From Rhodococcus gordoniae (lineage in GTDB: Bacteria > Actinomycetota > Actinomycetes > Mycobacteriales > Mycobacteriaceae): a DNA stretch of 64,000 nucleotides. How positions within the stretch are numbered: the first letter of the stretch is position 1; each line of letters opens with the position of its first letter. Both the position numbers and the translations under genes were made by a program. Where the stretch lies: assembly GCF_001646655.1 (NCBI RefSeq), contig NZ_LPZN01000051.1, forward strand, positions 1 through 64,000. Reading direction: 5' to 3'. The notes beneath the pieces were generated by a model. The model saw only the letters and a list, made by a program, of their open reading frames with translations. It was not told the DNA's origin and did not search any database. Below, piece by piece: positions 44,101 through 53,491 of this stretch.

Positions 44101-44421
44101 CGGGAGGGTGGAGAACACGGTGCCGCCGTCCGGCAGCGCTTCGCGCACGGACCGGCACTCGATCGTGGCGTCGAGATCGACCGGCGCGTAGGACACCAGC
44201 GGAGCCGAGATACCGGTCTTGCTCTCACTCTGCGGCCATTCGAGGGTTGCGGTGGTCTGCGTCACGGGCAAGAGCGGTATCGCGATCGATGCGACGATCC
44301 CCACCACGGCGGCGAGTACCGCCCACAGCCGGGTCCGCTGCTCGACCACCCGTCTGCCGGACTGCGAGCGTTCCGATGTCACCGGCCGAGGCGAGCCCGA
44401 CGCTTCTCTTGTCTCGGTCAC
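41149..44421 (-). CDS. emb: Arabinosyltransferase, EmbA/B/C family (GT53)
   Basis: 1090 residues. After a membrane segment near residue 30 comes the Emb N-terminal domain, then the GT-C motif NTADDGYQLGMARAAGEAGY with the catalytic aspartates and a long multi-pass region. A C-terminal extracellular carbohydrate-binding domain follows (SCALANDVLLETDPNASVL, WSPGPINTAY). It adds arabinofuranose from decaprenyl-phosphoarabinose to arabinogalactan or lipoarabinomannan. A Gly/Thr/Ser-rich insertion (near 41970-42080) interrupts the C-terminal domain. GTG start with a TATAGC element 10 bases upstream. Confidence 0.92.
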   Translation of the reverse strand: MTETREASGSPRPVTSERSQSGRRVVEQRTRLWAVLAAVVGIVASIAIPLLPVTQTTATLEWPQSESKTGISAPLVSYAPVDLDATIECRSVREALPDGGTVFSTLPEGAPDRERYGLIVRVRSAGDVGPAMFEVISRNTMLAAAPVDELSGDCAVTLSSNSERTVATITGSAAAGERTVDRDLRPQLVGVFTDLPGPALDGVSVTATVDTRFTTSPTMLKIVAMIVAVVATALALWTLARLDRTDGRRHRRLLPASWWSFTRIDALVVGTLLLWHVIGANTADDGYQLGMARAAGEAGYMANYFRWFGVPEAPFGTPFYDVLAAMTQISTASLWMRLPALTAGILCWWVLSREVAPRLGVALRRNRLPLWTGALVFLAFWLPLNNGLRPEPIVATGVVLTWCLLERAIATRRLLPAAAAILVAALTVTAGPSGIICFAALIAGARPIARILHRRARSLGWLPVLAPLVAAGLVILVPVFADQTLAAVLEMQHAHEVGPNVPWFQEYLRYQYLLQITVDGSLARRFAVFTLVLCLAVAVVAMLRRGGHIPGTAQGPSRRIVGITLGALVLMMFAPTKWTHHFGIYAGLAAAVAMLAAVATGPAVLRSRRNRALFAAAVSFVVTMSFIGPNGWWYVSSYGVPWWDKPPSVAGFGFSTVFFAVTVAALLLAAWWHIHPVASTRTDSPARWWAVPPLTVAAAAMVVFEVLSLAKGAIAQYPGYSVARSNLDTLTGNSCALANDVLLETDPNASVLTPIGADAATSLDAGGGDGFTPGGVALDLTPDDDSASAGTANTVDTNNDQSSTGGTGGTGGGTGSVGINGSTVAMPFGLDPATTPVLGSHGSTLGDVTSAWFRLPEPDANGSRGDLVTIAAAGRIFSVDADGTETYGQRLELEYGTTGADGGVIALGRALPIDIGPAPSWRNLRVPMETLPGEADAVRIVASDNDLAPEQWLAFTPPRVPQTRTLQQVVGSDTPVLLDWAVGLNFPCQRQMVHRNGIAEIPEYRILPDRVGAISTDLWQDHHGGGPLGWTDQLLRARTIPSYLDHDWDRDWGAIEQYTPIDSATETAELDTTTVTRSGLWSPGPINTAY

Positions 44422-44431
44422 GAGGAGCGAT

Positions 44432-44437
44432 GCTATA
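44432..44437 (-). promoter_or_regulatory. -10-like element (TATAGC) of the arabinosyltransferase gene
   Basis: On the minus strand TATAGC ends 10 bases before the GTG at 44421 and no purine-rich ribosome site precedes the start, so translation may be leaderless. Confidence 0.4.
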
Positions 44438-44465
44438 GGTGAGCGGCCGGGCCGCGAAAAACACG

Positions 44466-44507
44466 CGATCCCGTACACGGGCGCTCCGGCGCCGGTGTAC
44501 GGGATCG
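44466..44507 (-). terminator. Long hairpin terminator after nrdF
   Basis: CGATCCCGTACAC and GTGTACGGGATCG pair perfectly for 13 bp. After one mismatch the stem continues for several more GC pairs. It lies 19 bases beyond the nrdF stop. Confidence 0.8.
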
Positions 44508-44526
44508 ATGCGTGCAGCGTGCCCGG

Positions 44527-45531
<1,005 letters not shown>

Positions 45532-45580
45532 TTACCTACCTGAATTGTGTGCTGATGCAAGGACTGTCACGAAGTGCGGG

Positions 45581-47746
45581 TCACAGCATGCAGGAGACGC
45601 AACCCTCCACCTCGGTCCCCTCGAGCGCCATCTGCCGCAGACGGATGTAGTACAGGGTCTTGATTCCCTTGCGCCACGCGTAGATCTGGGCCCTGTTCAC
45701 GTCGCGGGTGGTGACGGTGTCCTTGAAGAACAGCGTCAGCGACAGGCCCTGGTCGACGTGCTGCGTCGCGGCGGCGTAGGTGTCGATGATCTTCTCGTAG
45801 CCGATCTCGTACGCGTCCTGGAAGTACTCGAGGTTCTCGTTCGTCATGTAGGGCGCCGGGTAGTAGACACGCCCGATCTTGCCCTCCTTGCGGATCTCGA
45901 TCTTCGACGCGACCGGGTGGATCGAGCTCGTCGAGTGGTTGATGTACGAGATCGAACCGGTGGGCGGAACCGCCTGCAGGTTCTGGTTGTAGATGCCGTG
46001 CTTCTGCACGGACTCCTTCAGCTCGCGCCAGTCCTGCTGCGTGGGGATCGCGATGTCCGACTCGGCGAACAACTGACGAACCCGCTCGGTGGCCGGCTCC
46101 CAGACCTGATCGGTGTACTTGTCGAAGAACTCACCCGAGGCGTACTTCGACTCCGGAAAGCCCTTGAAGTACGAGCCACGCTCGATCGCGATCTTGTTCG
46201 ACGCGCGCAGGGCGTGGAACAGAACCGTGTAGAAGTAGATGTTCGTGAAGTCGACGCCTTCTTCGGACCCGTAGAAGATGTGCTCACGGGCGAGGAAGCC
46301 GTGCAGGTTCATCTGGCCGAGGCCGATGGCGTGGGATTCGTTGTTGCCCCGCTCGATCGACGGAACGGACGAGATCGTCGTCTGGTCGGAGACCGCCGTC
46401 AGGCCGCGGATGGCGACCTCGATGGTCTGCGCGAAGTCGGGAGAGTCCATCGTCTTCGCGATGTTCAGCGAGCCGAGGTTGCACGAGATGTCCTTGCCCA
46501 CATGGCTGTAGGACAGGTCGTCGTTGAACTCCGAGGGCGTCGAGACCTGCAGGATCTCCGAGCACAGGTTCGAGTGCGTGATCTTGCCGGCGATCGGGTT
46601 GGCCCGGTTCACCGTGTCCTCGAACATGACGTAGGGATAGCCCGACTCGAACTGCAGCTCGGCGACGGTCTGGAAGAACTCGCGCGCCTTGATCTTCGAC
46701 TTGCGGATGCGCTTGTCGTCGACCATCTCGTAGTACTTCTCGGTGACATCGATGTCGGCGAAGGGCTTTCCGTAGACGCGCTCGACGTCGTACGGCGAGA
46801 ACAGGTACATGTCCTCGTTCTTCTTCGCCAGCTCGAACGTGATGTCGGGGATGACGACGCCCAGCGAGAGGGTCTTGATACGGATCTTCTCGTCGGCGTT
46901 CTCGCGCTTGGTGTCGAGGAAGCGGTAGATGTCGGGGTGGTGCGCGTGCAGGTAGACCGCGCCGGCACCCTGACGGGCACCGAGCTGGTTGGCGTAGGAG
47001 AAGGAGTCCTCGAGCAGCTTCATGATCGGGATGACGCCGGAGGACTGGTTCTCGATCTTCTTGATGGGTGCGCCGTGCTCACGAATGTTGCTGAGCAGCA
47101 AGGCGACACCGCCACCACGCTTGGACAGCTGCAGCGCGGAGTTGATGGAGCGGCCGATCGACTCCATGTTGTCCTCGATACGGAGCAGGAAGCACGAGAC
47201 GGGCTCGCCGCGCTGCTTCTTGCCCGAGTTGAGGAAGGTCGGGGTGGCCGGCTGGAAGCGGCCGGAGATGATCTCGTCGACGAGGTGCCGGGCCAGGATC
47301 TCGTCGCCGTCGGCGAGAGTCAGGGCGACCATGCACACCCGGTCCTCGAACCGCTCGAGGTAACGCTTGCCGTCGAACGTCTTGAGCGTGTACGAGGTGT
47401 AGTACTTGAACGCACCGAGGAAGGTCGGGAACCGGAACTTCTTCGAATACGCATGGTCGAACAGCGATTTGACGAACGAACGCGAGTACTTGTCGAGCAC
47501 CTCGGGCTCGTAGTAGTTCTCCTCGACGAGGTAGTCGAGCTTCTCGTCGAGGTTGTGGAAGAAGACCGTGTTCTGGTTGACGTGCTGCAGGAAGTACTGG
47601 CGGGCGGCGGCCACATCCTTGTCGAACTGGATCTCGCCGTTGGGGCCGTACAGATTCAACATCGCGTTGAGCGCGTGGTAGTCGAGATCCTTGATCGAAT
47701 CGTCGAGGGGTGCGCTCGTGGCGGGAGCGGGATCGGTAATGGTCAC
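45581..47746 (-). CDS. nrdE: Class Ib ribonucleotide reductase alpha subunit
   Basis: 721 residues (M. tuberculosis NrdE 725). It reduces ribonucleoside diphosphates. Active-site cysteines include [10 protein letters not shown] and [10 protein letters not shown]; the radical-relay tyrosines and the shuttle pair in the C-terminal EGCVSCML are present. No N-terminal ATP-cone is seen, as expected for class Ib. GTG start; gene order nrdI-nrdE-nrdF. Confidence 0.97.
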   Translation of the reverse strand: MTITDPAPATSAPLDDSIKDLDYHALNAMLNLYGPNGEIQFDKDVAAARQYFLQHVNQNTVFFHNLDEKLDYLVEENYYEPEVLDKYSRSFVKSLFDHAYSKKFRFPTFLGAFKYYTSYTLKTFDGKRYLERFEDRVCMVALTLADGDEILARHLVDEIISGRFQPATPTFLNSGKKQRGEPVSCFLLRIEDNMESIGRSINSALQLSKRGGGVALLLSNIREHGAPIKKIENQSSGVIPIMKLLEDSFSYANQLGARQGAGAVYLHAHHPDIYRFLDTKRENADEKIRIKTLSLGVVIPDITFELAKKNEDMYLFSPYDVERVYGKPFADIDVTEKYYEMVDDKRIRKSKIKAREFFQTVAELQFESGYPYVMFEDTVNRANPIAGKITHSNLCSEILQVSTPSEFNDDLSYSHVGKDISCNLGSLNIAKTMDSPDFAQTIEVAIRGLTAVSDQTTISSVPSIERGNNESHAIGLGQMNLHGFLAREHIFYGSEEGVDFTNIYFYTVLFHALRASNKIAIERGSYFKGFPESKYASGEFFDKYTDQVWEPATERVRQLFAESDIAIPTQQDWRELKESVQKHGIYNQNLQAVPPTGSISYINHSTSSIHPVASKIEIRKEGKIGRVYYPAPYMTNENLEYFQDAYEIGYEKIIDTYAAATQHVDQGLSLTLFFKDTVTTRDVNRAQIYAWRKGIKTLYYIRLRQMALEGTEVEGCVSCML

Positions 47747-47829
47747 AGTGCTGTCCCCACTTGTCGGAGTTAGGAAACGGCCGCGCAGTCACGTCCGCGA
47801 CGCGCGTCGAATACGGATACGGATGTGGC

Positions 47830-48282
47830 TCAGGCGTTCTGGAGAACGGACTCCCAGAATCGGGCGAGACCGTCGCGGACACGTTCCACGTCGTCGGTCG
47901 TGCCCATCAACTCGAATCGGTACAGATACGGCACCTTGCACTTGCGCGCGACGATGTCGCCCGCGAAACAGTACGAGTCGCCGAAGTTGGTGTTACCCGC
48001 CGCGATGACACCGCGGATCAGGCTCCGATTGTGCTCGTTGTTGAGGAACCGGATGACCTGCCGGGGAACGTAGCGGGTATCGCGACCGGTGGCGGTCGTC
48101 CCGCCACCGTAGGTCGGCACGATCAACACGTACGGTTCGTGGACCTCGAAAGTGCCCTCCCGATCGTGCAGGGGGATCCGGCTGGCCGGAATCCCGAGCT
48201 TCTGCACGAATCGGTGGGTGTTCTCGGATGTACTCGAGAAGTACACCAGCGACGTTCCCTGGATCGACACCAGCGAAGCCAT
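47830..48282 (-). CDS. nrdI: Flavodoxin-like NrdI
   Basis: 150 residues, the same length as the M. tuberculosis protein. It is an FMN protein that delivers the oxidant for assembling the manganese-tyrosyl cofactor of NrdF. FMN-binding motifs: [24 protein letters not shown] and [13 protein letters not shown]. Confidence 0.95.
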   Translation of the reverse strand: MASLVSIQGTSLVYFSSTSENTHRFVQKLGIPASRIPLHDREGTFEVHEPYVLIVPTYGGGTTATGRDTRYVPRQVIRFLNNEHNRSLIRGVIAAGNTNFGDSYCFAGDIVARKCKVPYLYRFELMGTTDDVERVRDGLARFWESVLQNA

Positions 48283-48388
48283 CGGTAGTCACCACTCTTC
48301 ATTCGATTGCGAAGACCGGCCCGGGCGGACACGGCGCATTTCCGCCCGGAGACGACGACGATCGGGCCGCTGCGAACGCGGCCCGGGC

Positions 48389-48619
48389 TCAGGCAGCGAC
48401 GGTGAGCGCCTTGATGCGGTCGGGGCGGAAGCCCGACCAGTGGTCGTCGCCGGCGACGACGACGGGCGCCTGGAGGTAACCCAGGGCCATGACGTAGTCG
48501 CGGGCCTCGGGGCTCTCGCTGATGTCGACGACGTCGTACTCGATGCCGGCCTTGTCGAGGGCACGGTAGGTGGCGGTGCACTGGACGCAGGCAGGCTTGG
48601 TGTAGACGGTGATGTTCAT
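48389..48619 (-). CDS. nrdH: Glutaredoxin-like redoxin NrdH
   Basis: 76 residues, electron donor to NrdE. Redox motif CVQC in TKPACVQCTATYRAL, with SGFRPDRIKAL near the C-terminus as in NrdH (WSGFRPD). The ATG at 48619 has AAGGGG 5 bases upstream; the longer open frame is spurious. First gene of the nrd operon. Confidence 0.96.
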   Translation of the reverse strand: MNITVYTKPACVQCTATYRALDKAGIEYDVVDISESPEARDYVMALGYLQAPVVVAGDDHWSGFRPDRIKALTVAA

Positions 48620-48994
48620 GAATGCCCCTTTTCCGACGGCCGTGGGCGGCCTGACGACTGACTGCTGTGCGTTACCCGGAAACCCACGAATCCGTCCGAT
48701 CCCGCTTCCCCGAGAGATCGTCGGCACTTGTGGCCTTCCAGCGGTCTAGACACTACACCTTGTGCCCACCGGATACACAGAACCCAGGATGTTGTGACTT
48801 ACAAAGGTGATATTCCCAGGTCGCAACCCTCCCTCCACGGCGTTTCGGGCGCGTCTCGGCGTGTCGTCGCGAGGCGCCCGGGAGAGACCTCGAGCACAAG
48901 TGTGGCGGGTGCCACCGACAACTTCGGGCCGTCACCGCGGGAACCTCTCCGGACCGCCTGCGCGGAGGGCTGCGGGCAGGAAGAATGACTCCTC
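48620..48994. other. 375-base intergenic region between nrdH and the GH26 gene
   Basis: The two genes diverge from here. It holds the NrdR-box pair for nrdH at 48750-48797. A short open frame at 48728-48988 shows no protein family and was not called. AGGAAG near 48976 is the likely ribosome site of the GH26 gene. Confidence 0.6.
48750..48797 (-). promoter_or_regulatory. Paired NrdR boxes before nrdH
   Basis: ACACTACACCTTGTGC (48750-48765) matches the NrdR consensus acaCwAtATaTwGtgt at 12 of 16 positions. ACCCAGGATGTTGTGA (48782-48797) matches at 11 of 16. The 16-base linker gives a 32-base period, three helical turns, the known arrangement for cooperative NrdR binding. A minus-strand TAGTGT at 48755-48750 may be the -10. 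Confidence 0.65.
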
Positions 48995-49969
48995 GTGTTC
49001 CCGGTTCGCGCGATGGCCGCCACCCTCCTGGCACTGTCCCTGTGCACCGCCTGCGACCCGCGCCGCACATGCGAACCGATCGCCGCCCCGCTCGACGAGA
49101 CGAGCACCGCGTGCCCCCGCTTCGGCATCAGCACCCCGGGTGGCCCGGTGGCCGTCGACGAGTACCGCGCGGTCGCCGAGGCCGTCGGCACGGCGCCGGG
49201 CGCGGTGTTGTGGTTCGTCGACTTCCCTTCCCCTCCCCCCATCGGCGCCCTCGACATCGTGCGGGCCTCGGGCGCGGACCCGATCGTCACGTGGGAACCC
49301 TGGATACGCCGCGACCACGACTACGACCGGACGTCCGTGACGATGAGCGACATCGCCGCCGGCGTCCACGACGACCACCTCTACCGCTGGGCCGACGAGC
49401 TCGCCGCCTGGGGTGGGAAGGTCTATCTGCGATTCGCCCACGAACCGAACGGGGACTGGTACCCCTGGAGCCCTGCGGCAGGGACCCCGCCGGAGACGTA
49501 TGTCGCCGCGTGGCGGCATGTGCACGATCTGTTCGCATCGAAGAACGTCGAGAACGTGCGCTGGATCTGGACGGTCAACGTCCCGCACGAGGGCAGCAGT
49601 CCCATCGCCCCCCTGTATCCGGGTGACGAGTACGTCGATGTCGTCGGAGTGGACGGCTACAACTGGGGCACCACCCGGCCGTGGAGTCGGTGGCAGTCCC
49701 CCGAGGAATTGTTCGGACCGACGTTGGACGAACTCGGCCGGCTCGCTCCGGGGCGTCCCGTCGCTGTCACGGAGGTCGCGAGCGCGGAGGCCGGTGGATC
49801 GAAGCCGGACTGGATCCGGGATCTGGTGGGTTACTTGGACAGTCACCCGGCGGTCACAACATTCGTGTGGTTCCATCACAACAAAGAAACCGATTGGCGC
49901 TTGACCAGCACGCCCGAGTCCGCGGGGGCGCTGAGCGACGCTCTGCACAGGAGACACATCGCACGATGA
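48995..49969 (+). CDS. Secreted GH26-family glycoside hydrolase (probable lipoprotein)
   Basis: 324 residues. A signal-peptide-like start (MFPVRAMAATLLALSLCTAC) has an atypical lipobox ending in Cys 20. GH26 motifs: LRFAHEPNGDWYPW with the acid/base glutamate, VDVVGVDGYNWG, and AVTEVAS with the likely nucleophile. GH26 enzymes cut beta-mannan or mixed beta-glucan. The stop overlaps the phosphatase ATG by 4 bases. It probably edits the polymer made by the GT2 synthase in the same operon. Confidence 0.85.
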   Translation: MFPVRAMAATLLALSLCTACDPRRTCEPIAAPLDETSTACPRFGISTPGGPVAVDEYRAVAEAVGTAPGAVLWFVDFPSPPPIGALDIVRASGADPIVTWEPWIRRDHDYDRTSVTMSDIAAGVHDDHLYRWADELAAWGGKVYLRFAHEPNGDWYPWSPAAGTPPETYVAAWRHVHDLFASKNVENVRWIWTVNVPHEGSSPIAPLYPGDEYVDVVGVDGYNWGTTRPWSRWQSPEELFGPTLDELGRLAPGRPVAVTEVASAEAGGSKPDWIRDLVGYLDSHPAVTTFVWFHHNKETDWRLTSTPESAGALSDALHRRHIAR

Positions 49970-51207
49970 CAGCCGAGGCGTCGCTCCTCCCCGAACATCT
50001 CGAGAACGAACGCATGCGTGACGTGGAGCTGCTCGAACTGCTCGACACCCCCCACGAAGAACGGTTCGACAAGATCACCCGCATCGCGTGCCGCGTGTTC
50101 GGTGTCCCGATGGCTTCGCTCTCGCTGATGGATCGCGATCGGCAGTGGTTCAAATCGATCCTCGGACTGGAGCTCTCCGACGTACCGCGCGAGAGGACGG
50201 TGTGCCGCACCACGATCGCCCGGGCCTACGCGCAACCCGAGGATCCCGTACTCGTCCTCCCGGATGCCGCCTCCGATCCCGCTTTCGCGGACATCCCCGG
50301 TATCGGCGGAAAGGGGGGCATCCGGTTCTATGCGGGCTATCCCCTGTACGGACCCAACGGTCACCCCGTGGGCACCTTCTGCATCTACGACACCGAGGAG
50401 CGGAACCTCGACGCGGATCAACTCGACACCTTCGCCGAGCTGGCCGAGTGGGCCCAACGTGAACTCGATCGCGCCGACGAACTCGACCGCGCCGCCGAGA
50501 TCCAGAACCAGCTCCTCCCCCGGCCGCTCCCGGACCTTCCCGGTTACGAGATGGCCACGATCTGCCTGCCCGCCTTCATGGTGGGCGGTGACTTCTACGA
50601 CCACTACCGGCTCCGCGACGGGATCGTGATCACCGTCGCCGACGTCATGGGCAAGGGCCTGGGCGCCGCCATCCTGTCGTCGGCCGTGCGCTCCTCGATG
50701 CGGGGGGTCGCGCGGGTGCTCGAGCGTTTCGGGACTCGTCCGGTCGGCGTCCTCGACACCGGGATGACTCTGACCGTCGGCGCCGAACACCTCGCCGACG
50801 ACTTCGAGCACACCGGGACGTTCGTCACCTCCTTCCTCGCCGCGCTCGAGTTCTCCACGGGAGACATCGATTATGCCGATGCCGGGCACGGGCTGGCCGC
50901 GATCCGCCGCGCCGACGGTACGGTCGAGCCACTGACGAGCGGTGGTGGTCCTCCGCTGGGGATCTTTTCCGCGACCACCTGGAGGTCCGAGGCCGCGCGG
51001 CTCGATGCGGGCGACATGCTCGTGATCTGCTCCGACGGCCTGCTCGACCTGCTCGACGAACAGAGCGACCCGGCGGCTCTGTGCCGTTTCGTCGCAGACC
51101 GGGCCGACCCGGAAGAACTGGTGGCCGCCGCGCGTGCGCTGGCCGAGAGCAATCCGCCGCTCGACGACGTCACGGTGGTCGCGCTACGCCGGGAGACGGC
51201 GTCGTGA
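49966..51207 (+). CDS. GAF-domain PP2C phosphatase (RsbU/SpoIIE type)
   Basis: 413 residues. A GAF sensor covers about residues 20-160 (RFDKITRIACRVFGVPMASL, GGIRFYAGYPLYGPNGHPVG). A SpoIIE/PP2C domain follows with manganese-site aspartates in MVGGDFYDHYRL, TVADVMGKGLGAAIL, YADAGHGLAAI and VICSDGLLDLL. It should dephosphorylate the STAS antagonist encoded downstream. ATGA overlap with GH26 and GTGA overlap with GT2. GGAG lies 14 bases before the ATG. Confidence 0.92.
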   Translation: MTAEASLLPEHLENERMRDVELLELLDTPHEERFDKITRIACRVFGVPMASLSLMDRDRQWFKSILGLELSDVPRERTVCRTTIARAYAQPEDPVLVLPDAASDPAFADIPGIGGKGGIRFYAGYPLYGPNGHPVGTFCIYDTEERNLDADQLDTFAELAEWAQRELDRADELDRAAEIQNQLLPRPLPDLPGYEMATICLPAFMVGGDFYDHYRLRDGIVITVADVMGKGLGAAILSSAVRSSMRGVARVLERFGTRPVGVLDTGMTLTVGAEHLADDFEHTGTFVTSFLAALEFSTGDIDYADAGHGLAAIRRADGTVEPLTSGGGPPLGIFSATTWRSEAARLDAGDMLVICSDGLLDLLDEQSDPAALCRFVADRADPEELVAAARALAESNPPLDDVTVVALRRETAS

Positions 51208-53159
51208 AGGCCGTCACGAAGGAGGGCTACCCGTCCCCCTTCCTGCGCGTCCTCATCGTCCTCACGGTCATCGTCGGGTTGAACTACATCGTCTGGCGCT
51301 GGCTGTTCTCCGTGAACTGGGATGCGTGGTGGATCGCGGTCCCGCTCGTTCTCGCCGAGACGTACAGCCTGATCGATTCGCTGCTGTTCGCGTTGACGAT
51401 GTGGCGGTTGAGGAGACGTCCCGAGCCGCCCATCGCACCCGCCGGCATGACGGTCGACGTCTTCATCACCACCTACAACGAACCGGTCGATCTGGTGTTG
51501 CGCACGGCAGCAGCCGCGCAGCGCATCCGCTATCCGCACCGCACGTGGATCCTCGACGACGGAGCCCGGCCCGAACTCGCCGCGGCCGCAGCCGAACTCG
51601 GCGTCGACTACATGACGCGGTCGGCGAGCTGGACGAACAAGCCCCGTCACGCCAAGGCCGGCAATCTCATCAACGCCCTGCTGCACTCCGACGGCGAGTT
51701 CCTTCTCATCCTCGACGCCGACCAGATTCCCGAACCCGAGATCCTCGACCGCACACTCGGATACTTCACCGACGACAGCATGGCACTGGTCCAGACGCCG
51801 CAGTACTTCACCAATGTGCCCGACTCCGATCCGCTCGGCAGTCAGGCGCCGTTGTTCTACGGGCCGATCCAGCAGGGCAAGGACGGCTGGAACGCGGCCT
51901 TCTTCTGCGGGTCCAATGCGATCCTGCGACGTGAAGCACTCATGCAGCTCGGCATCGCCGGCTATGTCCAAGCCGTCGAGGACGGTGTGGAACGCACCCT
52001 GCGCACCGCGGGAAGGGTGGTCGACCGGGCACGCCGGAAAGTGCCCGCCGACCAGCCGGACGTGGCCGCGGCACTCGACTCGGTGCGCCGTGCCGTGCGC
52101 ACGGCACGCGGCGAACTCCGGACCGGCGCGGCACTCGCCGACGTCACCTTCCGTTTCCAGCAGACGGTCGACGCCGCCGCGCGCAGCATCGTCGACGCCG
52201 ACTTCGGCAGCATCCGGGCCGATCTCGAGGAGATCGCAGCGCTCGACGCGCACGGCACCGATGCGCTCACGATCGACGACACCGTCCTCGAACGCCTCGC
52301 CGACCGCGAGTGGTCACCGCTCGGCGCGCTCGAATCGATCCGCGCGATGATCCGCGCCGTCGATGTCGACCGTGCAGAGGAGGCCGAGCCGATGCTCGCG
52401 TTGGCCACGATCTCCGTGACCGAGGACATGGCCACCTCGATGCGCCTGCACGGCGCCGGCTGGAAGTCCGTCTACCACCACGAGATCCTCGCCTACGGGC
52501 TCGCCCCGGAGGATCCGAAGACGATGGTCACCCAGCGACTCCGGTGGGCACAGGGCACGATCCAGGTGATGCTGCGGGAGAACCCGCTCGTTCAGAAGGG
52601 CATGACCGTACCCCAGCGCCTGATGTACTGGTCGACGATGTGGAGTTATCTTTCCGGCTTCGCAGCGCTCGCCTATTTCGCGGCGCCGGTGATCTATCTC
52701 GTCTTCGGGATCCTGCCGGTCGAGGCGTTCAGTCTCGACTTCTTCTCGCGACTGGTCCCGTTCCTCATCCTGAGTCAGTTGCTGTTCTTCATCGTGGGCC
52801 GCGGGACTCCGACCTGGCGGGGCCAGCAGTACAGCCTCGCGCTCTTCCCGGTGTGGATCAGGGCGTGCTGGACGGCCTTCCTCAACGTGTACTTCGACAA
52901 GCCGCTGGACTTCGCGGTCACGCCGAAGACACGCCAAGGGGGCGAAGGTGTCCCGTGGTATCTGTTCCGGCAGCAGCTGCTCGTCATGGCGCTGCTGGTG
53001 GTGGCGGCGGTCATCGGCACCGTGCGGCTGTTCCTCGGCGACATCTCGGTGCTGGGAGTCACCGCGAACCTCGTCTGGGTCGTGTTCGACCTGTTCATTC
53101 TCTCGGTGGTGATCCAGGCAGCTCGCTACCGTGGACCCGAAAGCGAAGGAGATCGATGA
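51204..53159 (+). CDS. Membrane cellulose-synthase-like glycosyltransferase (GT2) with large insertion
   Basis: 651 residues. Two N-terminal membrane segments are followed by a cytosolic GT2 domain with D118-D119-G120, D171-A172-D173, T406-E407-D408 and Q444-R-L-R-W448, the signature of processive beta-glycan synthases. About four to five C-terminal membrane segments follow. There is no PilZ domain, so c-di-GMP control of the BcsA type is not expected. An extra helical segment lies at about residues 255-400, between GSNAILRREALMQLG and the TED motif. Coupled by 4-base overlaps to the phosphatase and the STAS gene. Confidence 0.9.
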   Translation: MKAVTKEGYPSPFLRVLIVLTVIVGLNYIVWRWLFSVNWDAWWIAVPLVLAETYSLIDSLLFALTMWRLRRRPEPPIAPAGMTVDVFITTYNEPVDLVLRTAAAAQRIRYPHRTWILDDGARPELAAAAAELGVDYMTRSASWTNKPRHAKAGNLINALLHSDGEFLLILDADQIPEPEILDRTLGYFTDDSMALVQTPQYFTNVPDSDPLGSQAPLFYGPIQQGKDGWNAAFFCGSNAILRREALMQLGIAGYVQAVEDGVERTLRTAGRVVDRARRKVPADQPDVAAALDSVRRAVRTARGELRTGAALADVTFRFQQTVDAAARSIVDADFGSIRADLEEIAALDAHGTDALTIDDTVLERLADREWSPLGALESIRAMIRAVDVDRAEEAEPMLALATISVTEDMATSMRLHGAGWKSVYHHEILAYGLAPEDPKTMVTQRLRWAQGTIQVMLRENPLVQKGMTVPQRLMYWSTMWSYLSGFAALAYFAAPVIYLVFGILPVEAFSLDFFSRLVPFLILSQLLFFIVGRGTPTWRGQQYSLALFPVWIRACWTAFLNVYFDKPLDFAVTPKTRQGGEGVPWYLFRQQLLVMALLVVAAVIGTVRLFLGDISVLGVTANLVWVVFDLFILSVVIQAARYRGPESEGDR

Positions 53160-53491
53160 GCCACTACGAAACCCGCCAGGTGGGAACGAGCACGGTCGTG
53201 CAACCCACCGGTCGCCTGAACATGGTTGCGGCACCGCGCCTGCGCGAGCAGTTGCGCGATCTCGTCGAGAACGGATCCCACCGGCTCGTGGTCGACCTGA
53301 GCACAACCGATTTCATCGACTCCTCCGGGCTCGGCGCACTCGTCTCCGGGTTGAAGGCGGCCCGTCAGGCCGGCGGCGACCTGCGGATCGCCGCACCGAC
53401 CGCCCAGGTACAGAGCGTGCTCGCGCTCACCCGGCTCGACCGGGTGCTGACGACACACGATTCCGCGGATGTGGCCTTCGATGGCGACTGA
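53156..53491 (+). CDS. STAS-domain anti-sigma-factor antagonist
   Basis: 111 residues, complete single STAS domain. The phosphorylatable serine sits in TDFIDSSGLGALVSG. It is expected to be phosphorylated by the adjacent kinase and dephosphorylated by the GAF-PP2C protein. The ATG overlaps the GT2 stop (ATGA). Confidence 0.93.
   Translation: MSHYETRQVGTSTVVQPTGRLNMVAAPRLREQLRDLVENGSHRLVVDLSTTDFIDSSGLGALVSGLKAARQAGGDLRIAAPTAQVQSVLALTRLDRVLTTHDSADVAFDGD

Noticed and set aside
48728-48988. Short 86-residue open frame before the GH26 gene
   Set aside because: No ribosome site or protein similarity, and it covers the NrdR boxes; treated as intergenic.
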